From contig CM055099.1 of the NCBI GenBank assembly GCA_029204225.1, positions 55,531,173 to 55,595,172 on the forward strand: a stretch of 64,000 bases of DNA. Reading direction: 5' to 3'. The notes under the pieces are model-generated. The model was not told where the DNA came from and made no database searches. It worked only from the letters and a program-made list of their open reading frames with translations. Below are positions 31,755-42,179 of this stretch, piece by piece. The stretch comes from Diphasiastrum complanatum. Lineage: Eukaryota > Streptophyta > Lycopodiopsida > Lycopodiales > Lycopodiaceae. Positions within the stretch are counted from its first letter, which is position 1; each line of letters opens with the position of its first letter. The position numbers were made by a program, and so were the translations under genes.

Positions 31755-33005
31755 ATGTGAACATCTATAAAGCTAAGCTTGACAGAATGTTTACCAAGTT
31801 ACATAAAGATTTCAAGTCTGTAGATGAGTGCCCAATTCATAATAAAAAATGTAGATTTGCTGATTTTCAGTCTGCTTTTGTTAAATATTTTTGACAATTT
31901 AGAGACTGTGCCCTCCACTTCTAAAGCTACTTCTTCTAGTGGTACAAAGTCTAAAAAGTCAAAGATTGTATAGATATTCTTTTTACTGATACAAGTGTTA
32001 ATTTAAATGATTGTTCTGATTTTGATCCTGCTCAAAATAGGGCTACTTTTATAGGCCTTAGAACACCCACTACCCTTTCTCCTTCTGATAAATCTTTGAT
32101 CACTTTGCCTACTTATAATATTGATAATAATTCATTTTTGATAATATCAGATATATCGGATCTTTTTGACTTCACTGAAGCTAAAACTCTTTGCATTTTG
32201 AGCAAAGAGCTTGATGATTTTTTGGATATAATTGATTTTGATGCTGATGATCTTCTCCCTGGTGTTGACAATGTACATAATGATAAAAAGAAAGATTGCT
32301 TGAAAATGGTTGTGGAGGAAATGCGCAAAAAAGAACATGATCTACCTTTTGAGGAGGAGTTTCTTAGAATCCAAAGTCAACTTGGTTTTCCACAGCCAAC
32401 TGTCTATTCACCAAAAATATTGACATCAAAAGGTGGACTTAATATTGATGGAAAGACAGTAATTAGAGAAGACAAAGCCAAATGCTTAAGTTTTTGTCTC
32501 CTATCAAGTACTAGTAGATTTGTTATGTCAAATTATATACTGGAGCTTACTTTGTTTTTTATCATTTTAGGAAACAATTTTCCTTAATGATTTCGCAATT
32601 CGTCGTGGAGGGCCGAGATCTTCTGCTGGAGAATTTTCAAGAGATCATGCACTGGGGCACTATCTGAAGTCCTTCAAGAACAATGAGAGTGTTGCCCATT
32701 CAAAGTTTCATCAACATGGTGAAACTATGATTATGGCAATCAAGGCACTGTCTTATTCCCTTGGAGGACATAATTTCAATAAGGTGCATAAAATAATTTT
32801 TGTAAAGAAAAACTATTGTAGTTAAAATTTTAGAATATGGACCAGTGAATTCTATGTTCAGATCATCTCATTTTGTAGTGTATGTTGCTTACGTTGATCT
32901 GAGTAAGCATGAAAACTATGAGCTATTGGATCCATATGAAAGAAGAAAATTATTGCGTGATTCTAAGTTGCAACTTTCATTGGAAAAAATATCGGAAGTA
33001 GATTA
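31755..33005 (+). pseudogene. Unknown E-element plus-strand gene, copy 2 (5' truncated)
   Basis: Similarity to copy 1 begins at IYKAKLDRMFTKLHKDF. Upstream sequence is unrelated, so promoter and start are lost. Stops follow shortly (near 31,890 and 31,970). The part from 32,096 is open again with LDDFLDIIDFDADDLL and KDCLKMVVEEMRKKE. The intron donor near 32,488 reads TTAAGT, as in copy 1. Later pieces match copy 1 through to YERRKLL near 32,950. Sequence homologous to the 3' end of the convergent transposase-like gene follows. Confidence 0.6.
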
Positions 33006-33498
33006 GATACTGCTAAATTGTACTTTGTAAATATTTTTACTTAAAATACAAAATTTTATTGTGTGTCTATAGCCTACTGGCTTGTATAAATTTGCATGCT
33101 TTTTGAAAGTTTTTATAATCCGTCGATTTTGTATTATGACGAATTTGGATTTTTCTGTGAAACCATTGGAAAAGTTGCAGTATATAGCTATTTTTCGTGC
33201 TAGTCCCGCCATGTTTTTTGTGCTAGTCCTGCCATGTTGTGTACTTTTATGAAATGCCGCTCTTGCTTGCCAATGAGATTTTTCCATTCCTTGCGATGAC
33301 CAAATGCTAAGACTTCCACTATTTCTTGCAAAGAATGTCAAATGATGTCGTAATATGTGCTGCATGTCATAAAAACATAATCTAAATCAGTACCAAAAGT
33401 ATCTAATGTAATTGAATATATTTGTCTATTGTAGTGTAAAATCAAAATCTTACCATATAATGTGTTATATGATCAAAATCTTACCATATAATGTGCTA
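33005..33498 (-). pseudogene. 3' end of the E transposase-like gene, attached to copy 2
   Basis: The minus-strand frame 33,365-33,003 is the same as 11,653-11,291 (GMEKSHWQARAAFHKSTQ), so the convergent gene arrangement is kept in this copy. The match ends near 33,471 inside the next intron region. A 25-bp segment (33,441-33,465) is repeated at 33,472-33,496 right at the junction with copy 3. Confidence 0.6.
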
Positions 33499-34932
33499 TT
33501 TGAATCCAGTTTGCTTTCTTTTTTTAATGAATTTGTTATTACTGATAGGTTGGACTATTTCAAATTTTTTTTTTCTCTTTTTCTTTTTATTCTACCTTCT
33601 ATAACTGAGGGCCTTGGTGTGGAGGCATTTTCTGAAATATATCTCAGATTTAAGTTACTCCTCAGTACTTAGCTATTTAGATCTCAGAATAAGGACATGA
33701 TTCATTATCAGAACCTGGTGGCACTCGACAAGCATATCTATAAAGCTAAGGTTGACAGAATGTTTACCAAGTTACATAATGATTTCAAGTCTGTAGATGA
33801 GTGCCCAAATCATAATAAAAAATATAGATTTGTTGATTTTCAGTCTGCTTTTGTTTTTTTTCTTTTGTTAAATGTTTCTGACAATTTGGAGACTGTGTCC
33901 GCCACTTCTAAAGCAACTTCTTCTAGTGGTAGTATAGATTTTTTTTTTACTGATACGAGTGTTAATTTAGATGATTGTTATGATTTTGATCCTGTTCAAA
34001 ATAGGGCTACTTTTATAGGCCCTAGAATACCCACTACCATTTCTCTTTCTGATAAATCTTTGATCACTTTGCCTACTTATAATATAGATAATAATTCATT
34101 TTTGACAATATCAGATATATCGGATCTTTTTGACTTCACTAAAGCTGAAACTCTTTGCATTTTGAGCAAAGAGCTTGATGAATTTTTGGATATAATTGAT
34201 TTTTATGCTGATGATCTTCTCCTTGGTGTTGACAATGTACATAATGATAAGTTTTATTCAAGGAAAGATTGCTTGAAAATGGTTGTGGAGGAAATGCGCA
34301 ACAAAGAAGATGATCTTCCTTCTGAGGAGGAGTTTCTTAGATTCCAAAGTCAACTTGGTTTTCCACAGCCAACTGTCTATTCACCAAAAATATTGACATC
34401 GAAAGGTGGACATAATATTGATGGAGAGACAGTAATTAGAGAAGACAAAGCCGAATGCGTAAGTTTTTGTCTCTTATCAAGTACTAGTAAATTTGTTATG
34501 TCATATTATATACTGGAGCTTACTTTGTTTTATTTCATTTTAGGAAACAATTTTCCTTGATGATTTCGCAATTCGTTGTGGAGGGCAGAGATCTTCTATT
34601 GGAGAATTTTCAAGAGATCATGCACTGGGGCACTATCTGAAGTCCTTCAAGAACAATGGGATAAGTGTTGTCCATTCAAGGTTTCATCAACATGGTGAAA
34701 CTATGATTATGGCAATCAAGGCACTGCCTCATTTTCTTGGAGGACATAATTTCAATAAGGTGCATAAATTATTTTTTGTAAAGAAAACTATTACGGTTAA
34801 AATTTTAGGATATGGACCAGTGAATTCCATGTTCAGATCATCTCATTTTGCAGTGTATGTTGCTTACATTGATCTGAGTAAGCATAAAAACTATGAGCTA
34901 TTGGATCCATATGAAAGAAGAAAATTATTGCA
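33499..34932 (+). CDS. Unknown E-element plus-strand gene, copy 3 (best preserved)
   Basis: Similarity starts inside the first frame (FESSLLSFFNEF). The main frame, 33,697-34,458, is uninterrupted: KAKVDRMFTKLHNDF, then Ser-rich linker, then the acidic LDEFLDIIDF stretch, then DCLKMVVEEMRNKEDDLPSE. An 85-bp intron is likely at 34,459-34,543 (GTAAGT ... TTTTAG), since the exon beyond continues FLDDFAIRCGG and DHALGHYLKSFKNN. The last part, open from 34,703, contains YVAYIDLSKHKNYELLDPYE and ends where an LTR begins at 34,933. Copies 1 and 2 have lost the donor. I do not recognise the family. The mixed charge and acidic linker would suit a nuclear accessory protein of a transposon, which is a guess. 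Confidence 0.5.
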
Positions 34933-35219
34933 TGCTGCAAAGGTGTCCAGTGAGGTGTCACAGTGCACTATTAGTGGTGCATGGGCCTTGAAGGATATAA
35001 GTGTACCTATTGGGCTCTCACTAGTGTATGCTTGATAGCACGACCGGTGGCAGAATGCTGCTGGTGTGATGACATACTCCTCTTTGTGATTGATCCATAG
35101 CTTGGGGGCTAGATCCGTTTGATCTAGGTTGGTTGGGTTGCTTTGTCCACCATCAGATTCCCTTGTGTTGCTTGTGACTGGCATGCTTAGAATAGGATTC
35201 TTGGTTTGTGGACCTTACA
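34933..35219 (+). repeat. LTR of an unclassified retrotransposon, with truncated interior
   Basis: Copy 3 of the E gene breaks off exactly where TGCTGCAAAGG begins. The segment ends CTTACA and is followed at 35,221-35,233 by TGGTATCAAAGCC, a Met-type primer site. That gives a 287-bp LTR with the usual TG...CA ends. No second copy is in the window. Confidence 0.6.
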
Positions 35220-35220
35220 T

Positions 35221-35233
35221 TGGTATCAAAGCC
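35221..35233 (+). promoter_or_regulatory. Primer binding site of the 34.9-kb LTR element
   Basis: TGGTATCAAAGCC, one base from the initiator tRNA-Met sites of A-C, sits one base after the LTR end. Confidence 0.6.
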
Positions 35234-36348
35234 AATTCTAAGCATGTTTTGCCATTGATTTGTGTTACCGATGGAATCATAAATTGTGTGATAGATTTTT
35301 CCATTGTGTGATATGGAATCTCGACACTATTTTGAGAATTTAGTGGAGTATGCAACGAAGTGGTGAAATTGTGGATTATGCTTTCCGTAGATTTCCTTGT
35401 TTGAAGTGTAATCGGTTGTGTGGTAAGTGCACTACCAGGTATACAATCGGTTCGATGTTTAGACACTCATATAGGTTTTCAGGAAGTAAATTTCCGATTT
35501 TCAATTCATTTGTGTTGCCATTTACTTCATTAGGGACACTTTTCTGTTTGCAACGGGATCAATAAGAGTAAATGATGGTTTTTCAGCTTTTTGTTTATTA
35601 CACAACGATTTAGGTGGTTTTGTTGGCTATCTTTTGCTTTTTATTGAGCCAGTTTTGGCTTGAATCAGAGGAAAAGCAGAAAAAGAAACACAAAAAAGAC
35701 TAATCATTGTTTGTGAGTGTTGGTGGTTTCTTACAGGATTTGCATGGCGGTTTCTTGGTGATTCACAGGTTTATGCTGGATTTTTTGGCAAACTAACAGT
35801 GTTTGCAGGCTTATGTGAATCAGTTTAGCCATTTGTTATGGTATGAATTACAAGAAAGCCTATCTTCCTGTGGTGAAGGGAAGGGTAGCTTGTAAATCTT
35901 ATCAGTGTAAAATCTGTAAGAAAGCATAGCATTTGAAAAAGCAAAGTAAGGCTGAGCAAGCTGAAAAGTGCCCTTAAAGTTGCCTCTTTTTGCCAAAAAG
36001 TAGCCATAATGATGGTTTTTGGCTTCAAAAGGAAAATAATGCATGTAGGAACGCTGATTTCCTACCGTAATGCAGATTCATTCATGAATGAATGTAAAAT
36101 AATGGATTGAAACCTCCCTTGAAACATCTGAATCTGCATAGTAACAACAGAATGTGTTGCCTGGATGCTTTCTGTATCTACATTAACAGTAGTAGGAATG
36201 CAAGAAAGAGTTCAAACATCAAGAACAGGCTATTTTAAATATGGTTTCGGAGAAAAAACTGCTGATCCGTGCCTCAAGATCCACCCCTGTTTACGCCTGG
36301 CAGCACGCCCTCCATCCTCCCTCACATACACCTGATGGAAAATCGTGT

Positions 36349-36353
<5 letters not shown>
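35234..36353. other. Leader-like stretch without a supported gene
   Basis: This probably includes the leader of the LTR element just upstream. An ATG near 35,314 (MESRHYFENLVEYATKW) could be a gag start, but it stops at once. I can support no other feature. Confidence 0.35.

Positions 36354-36386
<33 letters not shown>
36354..36386. repeat. (CT)n microsatellite
   Basis: An uninterrupted 33-bp CT repeat, preceded by a CTCGCTCTC edge. Confidence 0.98.
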
Positions 36387-36388
<2 letters not shown>

Positions 36389-36455
36389 GGACTCGGGTTC
36401 GAGCCAGCAAGATCTTTCTCTGCTCGGGCCTCGGGAATCTATGAATGAGAAGAGC

Positions 36456-36484
<29 letters not shown>
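36456..36484. repeat. Poly-G tract, 29 bases
   Basis: 29 consecutive G. A shorter G run lies near 36,881-36,892. The true length may be uncertain because such runs are hard to sequence. Confidence 0.9.
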
Positions 36485-36486
<2 letters not shown>

Positions 36487-39480
36487 GAATTTTTTTATGA
36501 TTGTTACAGTAACTCAATACAAACGGTGCAATCTCGTTAATGCCATTTTGTGTCTTGCATACACATTTAAACACACATAAAAGAAATAAATGAAGTAATT
36601 AGAGTGACAAACAAAAATGTTAAAAATATTGTTCAAAAGCAAACATCAAATTGATCTACTAGATTTGATCTATAGCTCTCAATTCTAGTCCAAGCTTCCA
36701 CAAATATTATCAACAACGCATTTTTCACACATCTTTTTTTTGTCACATTTACCACATTTGTAGCATAATTTGATTTGAGAATAGTTTTTTTGCAAAATTG
36801 AAAGTCAAGTACATGTTATTCTAAGCAATGTTAACTACTTTTTTCTTTTGTTAGGTAATGAGTTGATTAGGCCATGCTTGGTGGGGGGGGGGGTCTTAGA
36901 ACTGTAGTTTTATCTTTGTTTTTATTGTTTTTTTAGTATTCCATGGGCTTTTTTTAGTTGTAATCGACTACGTGTAATTTAAGGCAATTAAAGCTATAGT
37001 GAAATCGTAATGGCTTAAAATCTATGAGAATTAGATTTCGATGCATATAGTGGTTTTTCTGCAAATATGTTGCATGATCCATTTTGCAAATGCTCATTGG
37101 TATAAATCCTACAAACACTTTTTGGTCTAATAAAACTATTTTTTTGGACAGTGCTCTATTTAGAAATTTGTACCTGTAATGAGTTAAACTGAACGCAAAT
37201 TTTTTATAATTTTTCGGTTTTCTAATAAACGGAGTGAAATTCTTGTGAGGGGTGGCAAATATAAATTCACCAAACATCACTCGACAGGGATGGCCCCCTA
37301 AAGTGGGAAACGCATGGTTACAATTTTGGACCACGGTGTGTTTCTAATTTCAACTATGCAACAAAAAAAAAAAACTAAATGCAAAATCTATTTAATCAAT
37401 AATTAGCCATTAGGATTTACAGCTTGGGCTTAAAAACGAAATTTTTTTCAGTGAGTAAAGCCCGGAAGTTGTTATTGATTGGATAAATCGTTGGCCAAGC
37501 TACTTTAGCTTATGCAATGTCCCAGGATTAAAAAAAGTGAATTTCGTCGGTTTTTTGCTTTGGGTAAGGTCTCCTCATGGTGGATGACGCAACCCATAAA
37601 AGTGTGATTGGGCTGAATCCATGGAGGAATTCCGTAAGGCTTTTCCACAATGGATGAATTAGATTCGCTTTGGTTAATTGCAATAGGTAATCAAGAAGGT
37701 GAATTCTTGGATTTTTTGACCAAGGTGTCATTTTTTCAAAAATCATGCACGGCCAGAAAGGACCCAGAAGCCTAAGATGGGAACTTAAATGGAATGAAAA
37801 AAGTTGTTTCTTGATGTGCTTGAAGCCGTGGGCGTACCAACACTATTTGTTAAGAACAAGAAAATGCCGGTCCATTCTTTCCCATTTCTAAATCGGTCAC
37901 TGTGAGGAAAGAATGTTTGTTTGAGTGAAGTTGTAATTTTTTATAAATTTCCAAGAACTTCATATACTTGTATTATTTTTTCTGACACTTTGATCAGGAA
38001 GTGGAGGGCCTTTGTGGCAGAAGAACCTGTGGTTTGGGATGCAGGCGATTCCAAAATGAAGATCTGAAACTAACTAGATCAGTTGACCGTAGTAAGGCCG
38101 TAAATCTTAGTGATGCCAAAAACTATCGGCCATAAAAGGGGTGTTTTGTTGGAAATTTGAGATATTGGTCATGACTCCTTTTTGGATATCTCAAATTTAC
38201 AAAACCGGAAACCCGACAAGCTATTTCTTTATAAATGATATATTGGTGAATTTCTCAACACATTTATTAACTCAAAAATTTGTGATTCCTTGGAAGGTAA
38301 TACTGATTACCCGTTGACCATGGACGTTGTCACAAAAATGGTAAATGAAACTGTTTTCTAAACTTATTTTCTCTACTTGCATATTCAAGAAATTCTTTTC
38401 TGATTTACGGGTCAATTCTCAAGCTTGGTAATCAAGAAGATCTTTGGTTTAGTCGCCGTGTTGGGACATCATTGGTATTTACTTGCAATGATGCAACACT
38501 TCTTTTGGCTTTCAAGATTTTCTCGGATCTCTTCTTAGACTCTTCTCCTGGGCAAATCTTAATTGATCTGCACCCCTTAGAAGCTCGGGGCATTTCCTAT
38601 TAAAAAGGGGGAGAAATAGGAAGATAAGAGAATTATCAAGGAGAAACATCTGTTAGAAAATCCAGGAGGAATCTGTTATAGATGACAAACCTATTTTAGT
38701 AATCAGAAACGATAGGATATTCAGTTAGTACATAAATCCTTTAAAGATTATAGTAGATTTCGGGTTTAAAGGTTTAAGAAGGAGAAATTTTTTGGAAGTA
38801 CTCTTGTGGTAGAAAAGTGGTTGATAACAAGTTCGATTGATTTGTGTCAGAAATTTGTAATTCTATTGTAAGATGGGGGGCTGTGGAAACCTGTTCCTTG
38901 CTGAAAATAGTCAACTTAATCTTAGTATGGACTGAGATCCGTGGGTTGATGCAAGGGAAGAAATTCATACTAACAATATATTCTTTTAAGATAATCTCCT
39001 ATTGAGATTTTGGATGTGAAATAGCACTCTTTGAGAGATATTCTCTCTTAGAGGATAACCAAGTTACAGGATTCTCAGTTATGAAAGTGTTGTGTACAGA
39101 TCTGGAGTTATATGTAGAGATATGCCATGTGGTGAATCTTTGTAGGATCATTGAAACCTTTTGAACAAATTTCTAATCCTGTGGATCTACAAAGTATTCT
39201 GTGAACTAAGTTTATTTGCATGCATAAACTAGTTGTTGATACATAGGCATATTGATGAGAATTGTGTTTAAGACAATTTCTCGCTGGATTAGTAATTTCT
39301 TGTTGAAAATTGCTTATTGACCTAGAAGTGATTTAGAATCAGATTAAATGTGGTGTTTTGGTACCACACCTAGACATTTAAAATATTTTCTAAATCAGAT
39401 ACAACTAACCGATTCATAAGTGTTACTTCTGAGTTAGTTGTGAAAAATCAACAATATACCAGCATTGGTGAATGGGCTTT
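36485..39480. other. Degenerate repeat region, no clear gene
   Basis: AT-rich. A purine run at 38,602-38,617 (AAAAAGGGGGAGAAAT) followed by TGTTAGAAAATCC at about 38,651 could be a polypurine tract and LTR start of an old element. Words like WAESMEEFRKAFPQWMN near 37,610 are faintly gypsy-Gag-like. Neither is strong enough to call. Confidence 0.3.
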
Positions 39481-39542
39481 TTCGAGGAACAAAAAATTAG
39501 TTTGCTCGATCTCGAACATACATCAACAACTAAAGAATTTCA

Positions 39543-39651
39543 TTGCCTCATGAATTAGGAACTTCAGCTACAATTGTCAAACCTTCAAATCTTTCTCGAG
39601 ATAATGATTTCTTACAGCTTGTGCAAGGTGAGGAACATGAAATTTATGTGG
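39543..39651 (+). pseudogene. Upstream part of the gene that was later tandemly repeated
   Basis: A frame from 39,543 (MPHELGTSATIVKPSNL ... EEHEIYVGSRKNRQ) runs into the first unit of the tandem array and stops at the TGA at 39,726. This sequence occurs only before unit 1, so it marks the unique 5' flank of the duplicated segment. Confidence 0.45.
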
Positions 39652-41625
39652 GCTCAAGGAAGAATAGGCAAAGTGTAAAAGCTGCAAAAATGAAATGGCG
39701 CGGTGATCTGAATGAAATCCAAAACTGAAGCCTTGTTGCACTTCTAGCTTCGGAATACAATGAAGGACATCCATTTTGGATTGCCAAAGTACTTGGTTTC
39801 ATTCAAAATAGTAATCAAACAAATGTACTACGAGTCCACTGGTTGTGCACCACTTCAACGAATGCTTTTTTGGGAAGGTACGAACTCGAAATGTTGCAAG
39901 TAGATCCAAAGGCCAAGAGAAATAGATTGCCAAAAAAATCACCCATGAGTCGACGATTTGAATTTCCGAGATGTAGATGTTTTGGCATTTAATTTTGAGT
40001 TAACAAGGACCAATCATCTATGAAAGTCAACTACATCTATTTTGAAAGAGCGACTTGGATTAATGGAAAAACCATCATCCTCCACTCGTCATCAACAGAG
40101 AAAAGCTAATACAAGGTTTCTTGTCAACATTGGACACGGATTTGGGCTCAAGGAAGAATAGGCAAAGTGTAAAAGCTGCAAAATGAAATGGCACGGTGAT
40201 CTGAATGAAATCCAAAACTGCAGCCTTGTTGCACTTCTAGCTTCGGAATACAATGAAGGACATCCATTTTGGATTGCCAAAGTACTTGGTTTCATTCAAA
40301 ATAGTAGTCAAACAAATGTACTACGAGTCCACTGGTTGTGCACCACTTCAACGGATGCTTTTTTGGGAAGGTACGAACTCAAAATGTTGCAAGTAGATCC
40401 AAAGGCCAAGAGAAATAGATTGCCAAAAAAATCACCCATGAGTCGACGATTTGAATTTCCGAGATGTAGATGTTTTGGCATTTAATTTTGAGTTAACAAC
40501 GACCAATCATCTATGAAAGTCAACTACATCTATTTTGAAAGAGCGACTTGGATTAATAAAAAAACCATCATCCTCCACTCGTCATCAACAGAGAAAAGCT
40601 AATACAAGGTTTCTTGTCAACATTGGACGCGGATTTGGGCTCAAGGAAGAATAGGCAAAGTGTAAAAGCTGCAAAAATGAAATGGCACGGTGATCTAAAT
40701 GAAATCCAAAACTGCAGCCTTGTTGCACTTCTAGCTTCGGAATACAATGAAGGACATCCATTTTGGATTGCCAAAGTACTTGGTTTCATTCAAAATAGTA
40801 GTCAAACAAATGTACTACGAGTCCACTGGTTGTGCACCACTTCAACGGATGCTTTTTTGGGAAGGTACGAACTCAAAATGTTGCAAGTAGATCCAAAGGC
40901 CAAGAGAAATAGATTGCCAAAAAAATCACCCATGAGTCGACGATTTGAATTTCCGAGATGTAGATGTTTTGGCATTTAATTTTGAGTTAACAACGACCAA
41001 TCATCTATGAAAGTCAACTATATCTATTTTGAAAGAGCGACTTGGATTAATGGAAAAACCATCATCCTCCACTGGTCATCAACAGAGAAAAGCTGATACA
41101 AGGTTTCTTGTCAACATTGGACGCGGATTTGGGCTCAAGGAAGAATAGGCAAAGTGTAAAAGCTGCAAAATGAAATGGCGCGGTGATCTGAATGAAATCC
41201 AAAACTGAAGCCTTGTTGCACTTCTAGCTTCGGAATACAATGAAGGACATCCATTTTGGATTGCCAAAGTACTTGGTTTCATTCAAAATAGTAATCAAAC
41301 AAATGTACTACGAGTCCACTGGTTGTCCATCACTTCAACGAATGCTTTTTTGGGAAGGTACGAACTCGAAATGTTGCAAGTAGATCCAAAGGCCAAGAGA
41401 AATAGATTGCCAAAAAAATCACCCATGAGTCGACGATTTGAATTTCCAAGACGTAGATGTTTTGGCATCTAATTTTGAGTTAAAAATGACCAATCATCTA
41501 TGAAAGTCAACTATATCTATTTTGAAAGAGCGACTTGGATTAATGGAAAAACCATCATCCTCCACTTGTCATCAACAGAGAAAAGCTGATACAAGGTTTC
41601 TTGTCAACATTGGACGCGGATTTGA
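39652..41625 (+). repeat. Four tandem copies of a 494-bp coding-derived unit
   Basis: Units start at 39,652, 40,146, 40,639 and 41,133, with spacing of 494, 493, 494 and 493 to the end. Each encodes ALLASEYNEGHPFWIAKVLG, VLRVHWLCTTST and GRYELKMLQVDPKAK, a small beta-rich domain resembling chromo/Tudor-type barrels by its W and aromatic pattern (inference). Units 2 and 3 are open (frames 40,183-40,485 and 40,614-40,979). Units 1 and 4 have TGA where 2 and 3 have TGC. All four share a frameshift after KKSPMS and a TGA at the ...NHL position, so the gene was already broken before it multiplied. Confidence 0.92.
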
Positions 41626-41686
41626 GGAAGATATGTCAGTTGACTCTAATGAAGAAGATAGGTCTTCCACTTCATCAACTGAAAAA
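41626..41686 (+). pseudogene. C-terminal remnant downstream of the tandem array
   Basis: After unit 4 the frame RFLVNIGRGFEEDMSVDSNE ends in an acidic Ser/Thr-rich tail and TGA at about 41,687. In units 1-3 the same frame is diverted at GRGF into the next unit. This is the original downstream flank of the duplicated segment. Confidence 0.45.
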
Positions 41687-42179
41687 TGAGAGTGCTGAGA
41701 ATATGTCAAGTTCTAAATCAAGAGGCATCGGTGAAAATTCCTTATAAAATGTACTTCAAAAAAGAGAATATGCGAATACAATTTAAGTCATTTTGTATTT
41801 CAATGGAATTTTGAGTTTCAAAAATCAGTTGTTCTCTTGAAATATTATTTCATTTGCAACTATGATGTTTTTATGAAGTTGCAAAATAAAAAACTTGTAG
41901 TGCTTTATTCAAAATATGCATTTTTTGGCTTTTTTTAAGAATAAAATTTAGAGATTCATTAAAAAAATCCATGATTTTGGCCCAAAATTAGGACCATTAA
42001 AAAACACCAAAAAAGATTAATCTTTTTTAGGCGAAAGTCCCAAAACAAATGTCATCTTGTTTTTAGCAATGAATTAACCAAATAACGATGTAGTAGGGCG
42101 AGTTTGGCCTCCTTATATGGACCCTAGAACCCCCTATGCATGTGGTAATGCAAGGTTCTAACTCCCCTATACATAGATT
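41687..42179. other. AT-rich stretch without a supported gene
   Basis: No frame or repeat can be supported between the tandem array and copia H. Confidence 0.4.

Noticed and set aside
36390-36420. T-arm-like GGGTTCGAGCC, a possible tRNA gene
   Set aside because: No anticodon arm, D-arm or acceptor stem can be folded around it, so it is a chance B-box-like word.
36230-36574. A minus-strand 114-residue frame with poly-Pro and Arg-Glu repeats
   Set aside because: It is only the translation of the poly-G and CT tracts, with no independent sign of a gene.
38602-39480. Old gypsy-type LTR after a purine run
   Set aside because: The purine run and TGTTAG start are suggestive, but there is no second LTR, no primer site and no adjoining pol, so it is noted only in the region entry.
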